Positions 54,896-64,000 of a stretch of DNA of 64,000 bases are shown here, in pieces. Where the stretch lies: positions 13,064,624 to 13,128,623 of the forward strand of contig NC_016134.3 of the NCBI RefSeq assembly GCF_000005505.3, in the 5' to 3' direction. The notes beneath the pieces were generated by a model. It did no database searches and was not told the DNA's origin. It worked only from the letters and a program-made list of their open reading frames with translations. This DNA is from Brachypodium distachyon (lineage: Eukaryota > Streptophyta > Magnoliopsida > Poales > Poaceae). A program made the translations under genes and the position numbers. Positions within the stretch are counted from its first letter, which is position 1. Every line of letters starts with the position of its first letter.

Positions 54896-57563
54896 TCTAT
54901 TATATACTAAAAGTACATGACGGAGCAACCACAAAAAAGACAGAAAGGCTAGAAAATTCCAACAAAAAGCAAAACATCTAGCCATTGATGTGGTAGAATA
55001 CTAAATCAGAGCCGTTGATATCTTTCTTAATCAACGTGGGCCTCCAGGCCTCAACCTACCGGCCTCTCGATCTCGACCAGGCTCCCGATCTCCGCAGAGG
55101 CAGAGCCGCCGGCCCTTCAACTGCGGCGCCTCCTCCATCCTCCCCTCGCTACACCCTCCTCTGTCAGCCTCGGTGTATGTCATAAACTAATTTGATCTCT
55201 ACCGTTTTCCACTCCATATTACTGGCTGCATTATTTTGATATGTTTGAGTGATCAGTGTGCCATGGTTGTATCTTCATTCTTGACAGCAAAAAAGTAAGA
55301 ATAAGTATTTAAAAACACATAGTTGTGCATGCGAGAGCATAGAACAATCAATGCAAAAGCAAGTAAAGTAAATGCTTTTCGACAATGAGAAGCAATACTA
55401 AATCTGGCTACAACCACGTTGGGTACGCTTATATCGATGGATGTTGTTATATTAACAACTCTGCAGATTACAAGCAAATTCTAGACCAAATGCACTTTCA
55501 CATGTTACTGGGAACTTCATGTTGATTTGGTTTCGGTAAGCATATTATCTCCTGTTCCACTGCAACTCATGTCGTAATTGTTTTAGAAGTACATTATGTT
55601 AGCTTTGACTCAACATTGTGACAGTGAATAACATTTGCCAAGTTTAACTCCATTGGGGAAAGAACTTTATTCATGTATGCATATGTAGACATATACTATA
55701 TTTAGAAAATCCATATAGGTAGGGAGTACAGAAACTGCTGTGGAAAATATAAGCCCGAAAATGATTTTGAGCTAACATGTAATCATAATTGAGAAGCTCG
55801 ATACTCGGTTGGATTTTCGAAATGCGCACTGAAATTATGGTGCTATACCAAATCGTAAACAATGCATCATGCATTCTGTTTTCATTTTATTCATGGGTTA
55901 AAAACATATAATGGCTAGCAAATTATAATTATATGTTGGGACAATCTGCTCAATCAGTGTAAATAGATTTCAATTCCCCCACATTACTACTTAAACTATA
56001 AAATTCATTGCCTATCTGAAAAGAGGTAAGCATTAATTCGTGGTGTTGCTCTGTACAGTGCAAACATTCAAAATGAAGTTAAAATTCTTCATGACAGATT
56101 TGATCATATGCCTCACTTTATTTTGCACTTCCATAATCAAACCTGCCATTTTAATTGGCAGGCCTGACCGTATGGGTACATCAACGTGAACATGCATGTA
56201 TAATTCAGGAGGAATGGAAAGAGAATAATGTAGCTCAAAGGTGAGTTCACCTAAAGAATCTCCATGGTTTAGTTTTTCCTCTTGGCAGAAAGTTGCTATA
56301 GGTTTTGAGCATTTATTAGTAAACTAAATTTTCAAAATAGAAATGAGTACATAAGGTCTTCTCATTATGTGTTAATGTAGGGTCTTGAACTTTAACATAA
56401 TTAATATGCCTTGCACTGGACCCAATGTTTTGTCAGGATGAGATCTGCTGGATTAAGTCTTCTGGAGCTATTTAAAGTGTGTTAAGTGCAATAATTTTGA
56501 CGGTTTGGTGTACTGAAATCAATTTTATAAGCAATGGCTAAGTTTGCTTTTTTTGTAAACAACAATATATGCTTTACCTACTAAGAATGAGCATACTTCA
56601 AACACAGTGCTTTTTTTTCCATGGGATGTAGTATTGTACAAAAACGCAATACATCCGGCAAGTACTTGAGTCCATTAATCAACCACAACAATGCATAGAA
56701 CTTGAAGTTCCACTTTAAGAACAAGTTGAAGAGAATTGACCACCTATACTTCAATGTAGACTTTCTTCTCCCTAACTCCAAACTAAACTTTCTCTTGCCA
56801 TTCACTCCCTGGCGGCTCTCAACGCTATTGCTAGCCGCCGCAAAATGATCAACTCGATCTTATCACCATTTCTGCGCGTTCTGCCCAAGAGCTCCATTTT
56901 ATCTTATGCTTCATGGCCAGGGCTAAGGTACATGTAACACTATGTTTATTTTCTTTCTGTGGATCTATCAACACATATAATACAACATCTAGCGAACCTC
57001 CAGGCTTTACGTGCTTAATGGTTTAATTCATATTGGCTTTCTTTGGTGGTATTGCATACAGAGAGCAGCCTACACTGGTGAAACAACAGGTGCGTATTGG
57101 TCAAGAATGTATTCGGCAAATATGCATGCTGTTTTGGTATCAACTAAAGCTGCAGTTGTTTTGTTGATCTTTTCCGTTGTGCCATGTCACATTCTATATA
57201 TTCCCTTCGTCTCATATTAAGCGACTCAAATTTGTCTATATATGGACGTATCTATATACACTAAAATACGTCTAGATACATGTAATATTTAGGCACTTAA
57301 TATGGGACGGAGTGAGTATGTGAGGACTGAGGATATGTTGGTCGAACTCCATAATTATAGGAGGATCCAACAGATGAATGCTCATATTGTAATACATATT
57401 CGCAAAAAAAATATGTTTCAGTACATGTAAATGAGTTTCTAAATAATTAAAATGAATTGGTCATGATTCTATTCGTAGAATATAAATACATTTCAAGTCA
57501 TAAATTCTATTTAACGGACATTTTTAGACATTGCCCTCGCATTTGCGAGGGCCACCATGCTAG
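54896..57563 (+). mobile_element. Non-autonomous Helitron, 2668 bp
   Basis: Starts TCTATTATATACT and ends CTAG (57560-57563). Eleven bases separate that end from a perfect 9-bp-stem hairpin, GCCCTCGCA-TT-TGCGAGGGC (57533-57552). It sits exactly between A and T, the Helitron target; removing it restores an unbroken LINE reading frame (WAIWN-ERNGRIF) with no duplicated bases. No Rep/helicase is encoded. The inside is mostly AT-rich; a GC-rich leader-like patch at 55.07-55.17 kb and possible exon-like bits with GT donors near 56.85-56.92 kb may be captured host DNA, unidentified. Confidence 0.92.
57201..57316. mobile_element. Stowaway-like MITE inside the Helitron, 116 bp
   Basis: TA on both sides (57199-57200, 57317-57318). 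Ends TTCCCTTCGTCTCATATTAA and the complement of ACTTAATATGGGACGGAGTGAG. This is the innermost layer of the nest. Confidence 0.85.
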
Positions 57564-58460
57564 TGAAAGAAATGGGAGGATCTTCAAGAATCGCAGACGT
57601 TCGGCGAGGGTGACGGTGGAGCTCATTCAAGAGGACGCCCGTCTTTGGAGTCATGCCGACTCTTTAGGGATTGGTGCCCTCCTGTCTGGGAAACGATGAT
57701 GTCCCGTGATTTCTTTTGGGGTCTTTTGTCTTTCTCTCTTCCTTTGTAAATTCATAACTTGTTACTTTTCTTCCGGTTGAGTTTTCTCGACTACTTATTA
57801 ATGAAAGGCATGCTGTGCTTCTTTCGTCAAAAAAAAAACATTAGGTGCGATGTCACGGTAGCAAAGGAGATCTTCACCGAGCCCATCCTGCCAGCCGTCT
57901 TGGTTCCGCCGTCAGACATGGCAAGTCATCTTGGCCAGCTCCTCTCCACCGGCGATGGGGCAGATGTCACTTTTGATATCGGCGGTGAATCGTTCGCCGC
58001 GCACAGGTACATGCTTGCTGCCCGGTCCTCTGTTTTCAAGGCAGAGCTCCTCGGTCCGATGAAGGAGAAGACCGCAGCTCATGTTAAGATATTTGACATG
58101 GAAGCCAAAGTGTTCAAGGCTTTGCTCCACTTCGTCTATACTGACACGCTGCAGCTTGAGATGGAAGAAGACACTGCCGTGATGGCTCAACATTTGCTTG
58201 TAGCGGCAGACAAGTACAACATGGAGAGGCTCAAGTTGTTATGCGAAGAAAAGCTGTGCAATCTCATCAGCAGAAGCACAGTGGCGACCACGTTGACGCT
58301 GGCAGAACAGCATGGTTGTGGCGCGCTCAAGAATGCTTGCTTCAAGTTCCTCACCTCTCCAGGCAACCTGAAGGCAGACATGGCGAGCAAGGGCTTTGAG
58401 CACCTCAGGAGCAGTTGCCCCTCTGTTCTAGAGGAGCTGATGGCCAAGCTTGCACCATGA

Positions 58461-59165
58461 TCTCTACCTGTTGAAAGTAACAGAATCTGGAGATTTATCT
58501 GAATTATATGTCCTACTGGACCTGCTATTTATATTTTCTGAAGTGACCATGCAAGTAGTACTAGTTGTCTGTAAGAATTTTTGGTTACATAAATTCTAAA
58601 AACGAGGTTACTTACTTAGTTTCCTGTGTATATCAGACCAGTCATCTTTTGATATCATTCTACATGCTAATTAATTAGGGGAAAGCTTTTACAAATCCAA
58701 ACGCAACACATACAATATGGTTCTACTGGCATCTGGAACTTAGTGTTCCTACCGATTTCCAAACTCGGTACTGCTAAGTTCAGTTGCAGTGCTGCTATGC
58801 GTCTAATTAAGCCGACGGCTGTCGCGTGGTCGCGGCGCAGCGTGGCGAAGACGGTGAACCGATGCAGGAGTGCCCACGGCGTCGTGTGTGCTGACAGTGT
58901 TGTGGGCGGTGAGTTAGATTAGATACCAATGTCAGTATTGTGCTGCCAGGTAGCTTGGCAAACATTGCACCGTTTCTCGTGCAAGATCAGGAACAAATCT
59001 AGACGACAAAAAGATTCAGGTTGAAACATGTTGTAAAAGACACGGAGCATAAATCCTCCATAAATCAGAAGCTCTTATCCAATATTTCTCAAACGTTAGA
59101 TTGCTAGAGGATATATTAATTTGAGGAAGAGAGGTAATATTGGCAAGTAAGAATGTAAGATTGAT
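58461..59165. other. 3' flank of MATH-BTB copy 5
   Basis: 58.47-58.90 kb matches the flank of copy 4 in two blocks (about 44.33-44.44 and 45.39-45.76 kb), including GGTTACATAAATTCTA and a GCGAAGACGGTGAACCGATG-like phrase. No gene recognised. Confidence 0.7.
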
Positions 59166-60310
59166 CACCACAGGAAAACGGTTCTTTGTCGTCTGCCGAG
59201 GGCTTTGTCGAGTGTTATTCCTCGGCCACTCGGCAGAGACCTATTCGTGTCGTAGCTTTGCCAGGCCGGTGGCTTTTTATCAATGTCACTCAGCAGAATA
59301 TACAACACACACTTGGCAAGGAAAAGCACTAGGCAAAACAAACAAATACTCTCGGCAAAATAGATGAAATACACTACGCAAAGGTAGTGCACACAGCAAA
59401 GCCGGTGGACCCATTGTGTCCTCCATCGCGGCTGTCGGCTTGACCCTCTTTGTTGAGTGTCCATCATAAGACAATCGACCAATCCAATGTCATATTTTTT
59501 TTCTTCTCATTTCACCTCTTTGTTTAAAATATGGTGTAAACCACACATTTTTTAGTTGAAAATTTTACTAGGGCATTAATGATGAGTGATGTGAATTAAA
59601 GTCACCCCTTTTATGTAGACATTTTTTTACCATTTTATAGAAAATAGGAAAATCTGAAATGTTACCGAAATATTGTCAAACATCAAAACCATTTGTGATG
59701 CATAGTGACATGTTATGGCTATATAAGCTTGGAATAAAAATACAAGTAATACACAAATTTGAAATGGTCCATGGTTCACAATGTACACAATCTCAGAAAT
59801 AAACCTCCATATTTGAAGTTCGAACCAAGTTTTCTAATAATTTGGCCAATTTTTGAGTTGCAATTTTTACTAGACTTCCATTTAGTATTAATGATGATTA
59901 TCATCAGCTAAAATCACCCCAGTTATGCAACTGTTGTTTTTAGAAAATATTCTAGAGTTGTTTAATAGGAAAACTGAAATAATACATAAACATTGTCATA
60001 AATTCAAAACTTTTGACATGGTGCCATGTTATGGGCAACTAAGTTTTGTATAAAAATAATAAGTTAGCAAAACACAATTTAAAATGCTACAAGCTTCATA
60101 AAAAGAACTATCTCGGAAGAAGTTTCTAAAACTTAGGTTCCAAATCTCCAAGTTTTGTAATAAATTTGACCAATTTTTTTTCAAAAGTTCATTTAGCATT
60201 AGTGATGATAATTTTGAATTAAAATAACTCAATTTATGTAATATTTCTTTTAAAATATTCAAGAGTTGTTTAATAGAGAAACTGAAATAATACTTAAACA
60301 GCAACAACAA
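59166..60310 (+). mobile_element. CACTA transposon end with internal tandem repeats
   Basis: Begins CACCACAGGAAAACGGTTCT, one base from the consensus CACTA start, followed by variants of CTCGGCA, TTTGTCGAGTG and CACTTGGCAAG to about 59480, the usual subterminal repeats of this plant CACTA group. AT-rich tandem repeats follow. No TAGTG end or transposase was found, so the right boundary is a guess. Confidence 0.65.
59560..60300. repeat. About 300-bp AT-rich tandem repeat, 2.5 copies
   Basis: The order TTAGTATTAATGATGA, AAATCACCCC, a GTTGTTTAATAG phrase, a GAAACTGAAATAATAC phrase and a CATGTTATGG phrase recurs near 59.57-59.86, 59.87-60.18 and (partly) 60.18-60.30 kb. The units are strongly diverged. 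Confidence 0.7.
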
Positions 60311-60647
60311 CAACTATAAGGAGAAAGTAACGTGAAAAGCCAGACGGGCGCGCGGCTTCTCGGTTCCCGTCTCGCCTCCTCGATCGCCTCCGTCTATCAT
60401 CAGCATGCATGCAACACATTACTTAATGGTCACACGCAACGATCAATAAGCGTCTCCTCGCCTGGCGGCCAACGACGACTGCTCGTGTGTCGCGCGCAGC
60501 TATATAGCGCTGGCTGGAGTATATCATCGTGTATAATCCGGCTATATATCATCCGACTATATAAGAAACCGTCCTGTGCGAAGCAACTCGATCCATTTCC
60601 GTAAGTACCACCGAATTCAGATCCTTAGCTCGATCGCTTTCGCCACC

Positions 60648-60789
60648 ATGTCCGCCGCTTCTCCGTCTTCGGCGTCTGAGTCGGCCATCGTCGCCCACGC
60701 CGTGTCCGGGTCGCACGTTGTCAAGATCGATGGCTACTCCCTCACCACGGGGCTCGGCAACAGTAAATTCATCAAGTCCTCACCGTTTG
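60648..60789 (+). pseudogene. MATH-BTB gene 5' end (copy 6), cut by a retrotransposon
   Basis: The ATG at 60648 sits in a strong context (GCCACCATG). The 47 codons before the break (MSAASPSSASESAIVAHAVS, GSHVVKIDGYSLTTGLGNSK, FIKSSPF) are the start of a MATH domain without any lesion, closest to copy 5. At 60790 the BARE/Angela element begins. The rest of the gene should lie beyond the element, outside the window. Upstream, several TATATA stretches (60.50-60.56 kb) could include the promoter. Confidence 0.88.
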
Positions 60790-62567
60790 TGTTGGAAATA
60801 TGCCCTAGAGGCAATAATAAATATGTTATTATCATATTTCCTTGTTCTTCATAAATGTTTATTATCCATGCTATAATTGTATTAACAGGAAACTAAATAC
60901 ATGTGTGGATAAATAAACAAATACCGTGTCCCTAATACGCCTCTACTAGATTAGCTCGTTGATTAAAAGATGGTTAAGGTTTCCTAACCATAGACATGTG
61001 TTGTCATTTATCAACGAGGTCATATCATTAGGAGAATGATGTGATGGACAGACCCAAACCTAAGCATAGCTGTTGATCGTGTCACTTAAGTTTAAATTGC
61101 TAATGCTTTTATTATGTCAAGTATCATTTCCTTAGACCATGAGATCATACCACTCCCTAGTACCGGAAGAATACTTTGTGGACATCAACCTCATCTCGTA
61201 AATGGGTGATCATAAAGGTGTTCTTCAGGTATCTCGGAAGGTGTTTGTTGGGTTGTATGGATCAAGACTGGGATTTGTCACTCCATGTGACGGAGAGATA
61301 TCTCTAGGCCCTCTCGGTAATATAACATCCTAATGAGCTTGCAAGCATGTGACTAATGTGTCACGGGGATATTATATTGCGGTACGAGTAAAGAGAAATT
61401 GCCGGTAACGAGATTGAACTAGGTATGGTCATACCGACGATCAAATCTCGGACAAGTAATATATCGCGAGACAAAGGGAATTGAATACCGGATTCATTGA
61501 ATCCTCGACATCATGGTTCAACCGATGAGATCTTCGTGTAATATGTGGAAACCATTATGGACATCCAGGTCCCGCTATTGGTTATTGATCAGAGAGGTGT
61601 CTCGGTCATGTCCACATGTTCTCGAACCCGTAGGGTCACACACTTAACGATTAATGTCGCTAGGGTTCGATGAGATAATAGATGGTGATATCGGATATTG
61701 ATTCGGAGTCTCGGATGGGATCCAGGACATCACGAGGAGCTTCGGAATGGTCCGGAGATAAAGATTTATATATGGAAAAGCTGTTTCAGGGTTTCGGAAA
61801 AGTTCGGGATATTTTCCGATATTGACCGAGAATATTCTAGAAGGTTCCGGAAGTTCTCGAAAGGTTCTGAAATGTTCCGGATTATTCCTGAGAATTTAAT
61901 TGGGCCTTTGTAGTAATTAATTAGAGAAATCTAATTAATTATCCCATAATGGGCCTAAGCAGGCCCATTAGGGGGAATGGAAGCCTTCGGTGGAGCTCTG
62001 CACCACGTGGTGGAACTCCACGTACGTGGGGAGGCCGGGCAGAAGGAAAAATCCTTCCGGGACTCCCCTGGCCGGCCCTAGCCCCTTCTCGGAGCAGGGG
62101 CAAACCCTGGCCACCATCCCCTATATAAATAGAAGTGAGGGGCAGGGGGAGAGAACACACCAAGCCCTCAGCTGGATCTCTCTCCCCTGAGCCCCTCTCC
62201 TTCTCTCCCGTGCGTAGCGAAGCCCTGCCCGCGGAGCTCTCCACCATATCCTACACCACGCCGTCGTGCTGCCAGGATCTCGTCAATCTCTCCTCCTCAT
62301 CTTGCTGGATCAAGAAGGAGGAGATGACATCAAGCCGTACGTGTGGATACCAAGGAGGTGCCGTACGTTCGGCATTGAGATCGATCTCATCGAAAATACC
62401 ACTACGCCAACAACGATCCCTTGATCATAACGCTTTGTGGTCTACAAGGGTATGATGCTCATAATCCCTCTCGTTACTTACATCTATTACATCTAGTGGA
62501 TATTATCTTGGGTTTCTTCCGCACTTCTCGTAGGAAATTTTTTGTTTTCCATGCAACGAACCCATCA
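60790..62567 (+). repeat. 5' LTR of the BARE/Angela element
   Basis: TG at 60790 and CA at 62566-62567, one base before the primer-binding site. Its length of 1778 bp fits this family. Confidence 0.9.
62121..62130 (+). promoter_or_regulatory. LTR TATA box
   Basis: CTATATAAAT lies in the last quarter of the LTR, in a GC-rich setting, where BARE-type elements have their promoter. Confidence 0.6.
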
Positions 62568-62568
62568 A

Positions 62569-62580
62569 TGGTATCAGAGC
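62569..62580 (+). other. Primer-binding site (initiator tRNA-Met)
   Basis: TGGTATCAGAGC directly after the LTR. Confidence 0.9.
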
Positions 62581-63822
62581 TAGATCTATGCGTAGATGTT
62601 TTGTACGAGTAGAACACAATTTGGTTCTGGGCGTTGATGTTCATGTTGCTACCTCTTTTGTGCACTTTGGATTTCGCGGGATAGTGGGATGAAGCGGCCC
62701 GGACCAACCTTACTTGTCATCGCACAAGAGACCGATTCCGCAATTGACATGCAACTTGTATTGCATATGCGGCTGGCGGGTGTCTGTCTCTCCCAGTATA
62801 GTTGAAATCTGATTTGCAATGGGAGGCCTATATGGTTAATAAGCAATTTGTATATCACCGTTGTGGCTTTTGCGTAAGTAAGAACGATTCTTTTAGTGCA
62901 GCCCCTAAAGCCACGTAAAACATGCAACAACAAAATAGAAGCGTCTAGCTTGTTTTTGTAGGAGCATGTGATGTGGTATGGCCAAGATATGATATGATAT
63001 ATTTGATGTATGAGATGATCATGTTTTGTAATATTTCACGACTTGCATGTCAATGAGTTTGGCAACCGGCAGGAGCCGTATGGTTGTCTCATTAATTATT
63101 GTATGACCTTCGTGTCAACATTTTAATCGCCATGTAATTGCTTTACTTTATCGCTACTAGTAGCAATAGTTGTAGTAGCAATAGTTGGCGGAGGCAACTA
63201 TACTTGACGCCCGAGGACCTAGGCGACAGGCTGGTGATGGAGATCATGCCCGTGCTTTGGAGATGGAGATCAAAGGCACATGAAGAAAAGGCCATATCAT
63301 GTCACATTATTTATGCATGTGATGTTTATCCCTTTTATGCATCTTATTTTGCTTAGTTGACGACGGTAGCATTATAAGATGATCCCGCATTATTAATATC
63401 AAGATAATAATGTGTTCTCCCTTAGTATGCACCGTTGCAAAAGTTCGTCGTTTTGAAGCACCACGTGATGATCGGGTGTTATAAACTCTACGTTTGCATA
63501 CAACAAGTGTAAGCCAGTTTTACGCATGCAAAAAGACTTTGGTTAACTTGACGAGCCTAGCATGTACAGGCATGGCCTCAGAACACAAGGAACCGAAATT
63601 TAAACATGAGTCATATGAATGATATGATCAACATGATGATGTTCACCATTGAAGCTACTCCATCTCACGTGATGATCGGACTTGGTGTAGTGGATTTGGA
63701 TCATGTTTCACTAAACAAACCGAGGGATGTTGATTTTAGTGGGAGTTCATTAGTAATTTGATTAGCTTGAACTAATTATCATGAACATAGTCTAATTGTC
63801 TTTGCAAATATGCTGTAGATCA

Positions 63823-64000
63823 ATGGATCGTACTATGTTCAATATGAATACTCTCCTAGAGAAAGATAAACTGAAGTCCAGTGGAAGCAACTTTACGGAC
63901 TGGTTCCGTAATGTGAGGATTATCCTCGAAGCTGCCAAAAAGGTCTATGCTTTTGATGCAGCGCTTGGTGCAGAACCAGCAGCAACTGAGTCTAGGAACG
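63823..64000 (+). CDS. Copia Gag, 5' end (cut by the window)
   Basis: Start of the BARE/Angela gag-pol frame, open for 59 codons to the end of the window. It begins MDRTMFNMNTLLEKDKL and continues NFTDWFRNVRIILEAAKK, the conserved DWxRNxRIxL core of Ty1/copia capsid proteins. The leader from 62581 to 63822 has no long frame, as usual. Intactness cannot be judged from this part. Confidence 0.85.
   Translation, partial: MDRTMFNMNTLLEKDKLKSSGSNFTDWFRNVRIILEAAKKVYAFDAALGAEPAATESRN

Larger units (their letters stand above)
54284..57836 (+). mobile_element. 5'-truncated LINE inserted in MATH-BTB copy 5
   Basis: Flanked by the 8-bp duplication AACATTAG (54276-54283 and 57837-57844) and ending in an A-run (57829-57836), the marks of target-primed LINE insertion. 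Its own sequence, 54284-54895 plus 57564-57836, is only about 885 bp. It encodes the zf-RVT tail of ORF2 (AKLIWNCRAPAKCKFFGWLL, CSHCPSMPEDVVHLFIDCSF, LLTLWAIWN and, after the Helitron, ERNGRIFKNR to the stop SGKR), then a 3' untranslated region. It is a dead-on-arrival copy: the reverse transcriptase is missing. Confidence 0.93.
53828..58460 (+). pseudogene. MATH-BTB gene (copy 5) split by a nested transposon
   Basis: The MATH half, 53828-54268, starts MSVSSPSSIGTSPLSAS and contains AIVAHAVSGSHVLKIDGYS, GGHRWCLHYYPDG, SADWISIFLNLDH and KKKDLEESS. A 4-bp TATA-type duplication near 54255 shifts the frame before the next segment (DDVLNI). At 54283 the gene is cut by the LINE; it resumes at 57845. 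The remaining half is open to the stop at 58458-58460: CDVTVAKEIFTEPILP, PPSDMASHLGQLL, then the BTB domain (ADVTFDIGGESFAAHRYML, MEAKVFKALLHFVYTDTLQ) and C-terminal helices (TLTLAEQHGCGALKNACFKF, LEELMAKLAP). Without the insert it would be about 350 codons, the usual family size, with only the 4-bp lesion. Its BTB half is the best preserved in the window and could still be translated from an internal ATG, but there is no evidence that it is. Confidence 0.92.
60790..64000 (+). mobile_element. BARE/Angela-type Ty1/copia retrotransposon, 5' part
   Basis: Starts TGTTGGAAATATGCCCTAGA, the typical start of the BARE/WIS/Angela family of Triticeae. The 1778-bp LTR, tRNA-Met primer site, a 1.2-kb leader and the first codons of gag are present; the element continues past 64000. 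The expected target duplication would be GTTTG (60785-60789); its partner is outside the window. Confidence 0.93.

Overview
This is eukaryotic nuclear DNA from a grass, most likely a Triticeae species (the wheat, barley, rye and Aegilops group). The right end carries the long terminal repeat and gag start of a BARE/Angela-type Ty1/copia element. TA-flanked Stowaway MITEs with CTCCCTCCGT-type ends are frequent. The one clearly intact gene is a coiled-coil NLR with a GC-rich first exon and an AT-rich second exon, as grass genes often have. Genes use GT-AG introns, and nothing here looks bacterial or organellar. The species is an inference; I could not run a database search.

Layout. 0-2 kb: a CACTA-type transposon end. 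2.1-3.2 kb: MATH-BTB pseudogene 1. 3.3-8.6 kb: a complete but mutated Ty3/gypsy chromovirus with 339-bp LTRs and a TTCCT target duplication, followed by the antisense 3' part of a LINE. 9.6-17.9 kb: non-coding, with dispersed repeats, a diverged tandem array (12.75-13.42 kb), a Tourist-like MITE and several Stowaway pieces. 18.4 kb: a MAP-kinase N-terminal fragment. 19.7-22.8 kb: the intact CC-NB-LRR gene. 25.9-28.7 kb: a unit repeated up to three times. 28.9-33.9 kb: MATH-BTB pseudogenes 2 and 3. 34.7-38.0 kb: two broken SINA-like ubiquitin-ligase genes. 38.5-43.8 kb: a Mutator-like (MULE) transposon with long inverted repeats, a damaged mudrA-like transposase and a convergent GRF-zinc-finger gene. 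44-46 kb: MATH-BTB fragment 4, a minisatellite and a hAT MITE nested in a Stowaway MITE. 46.4-48.9 kb: a WRC-like exon and a CACTA-linked three-exon remnant. 50.9 kb: a receptor-kinase fragment. 53.8-58.5 kb: MATH-BTB gene 5, split by a LINE that is itself split by a Helitron. 59.2-60.3 kb: a CACTA end with internal tandem repeats. 60.6 kb: MATH-BTB gene 6, cut by the BARE/Angela element that runs off the window.

How it fits together. The host-derived theme is substrate adaptors of ubiquitin ligases. Six MATH-BTB loci (CUL3 adaptors) and two SINA-like loci (RING ligases whose substrate-binding domain shares the TRAF fold with MATH) sit beside one NLR. All eight adaptor loci are broken here, by small indels, stops, deletions or transposons. 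This fits the rapid birth and death known for MATH-BTB genes in grasses. I found no operon-like or clearly new multi-gene system. The most distinctive structures are the LINE/Helitron nest inside a MATH-BTB gene, the MULE carrying a GRF-zinc-finger second gene, and the diverged satellite at 13 kb.
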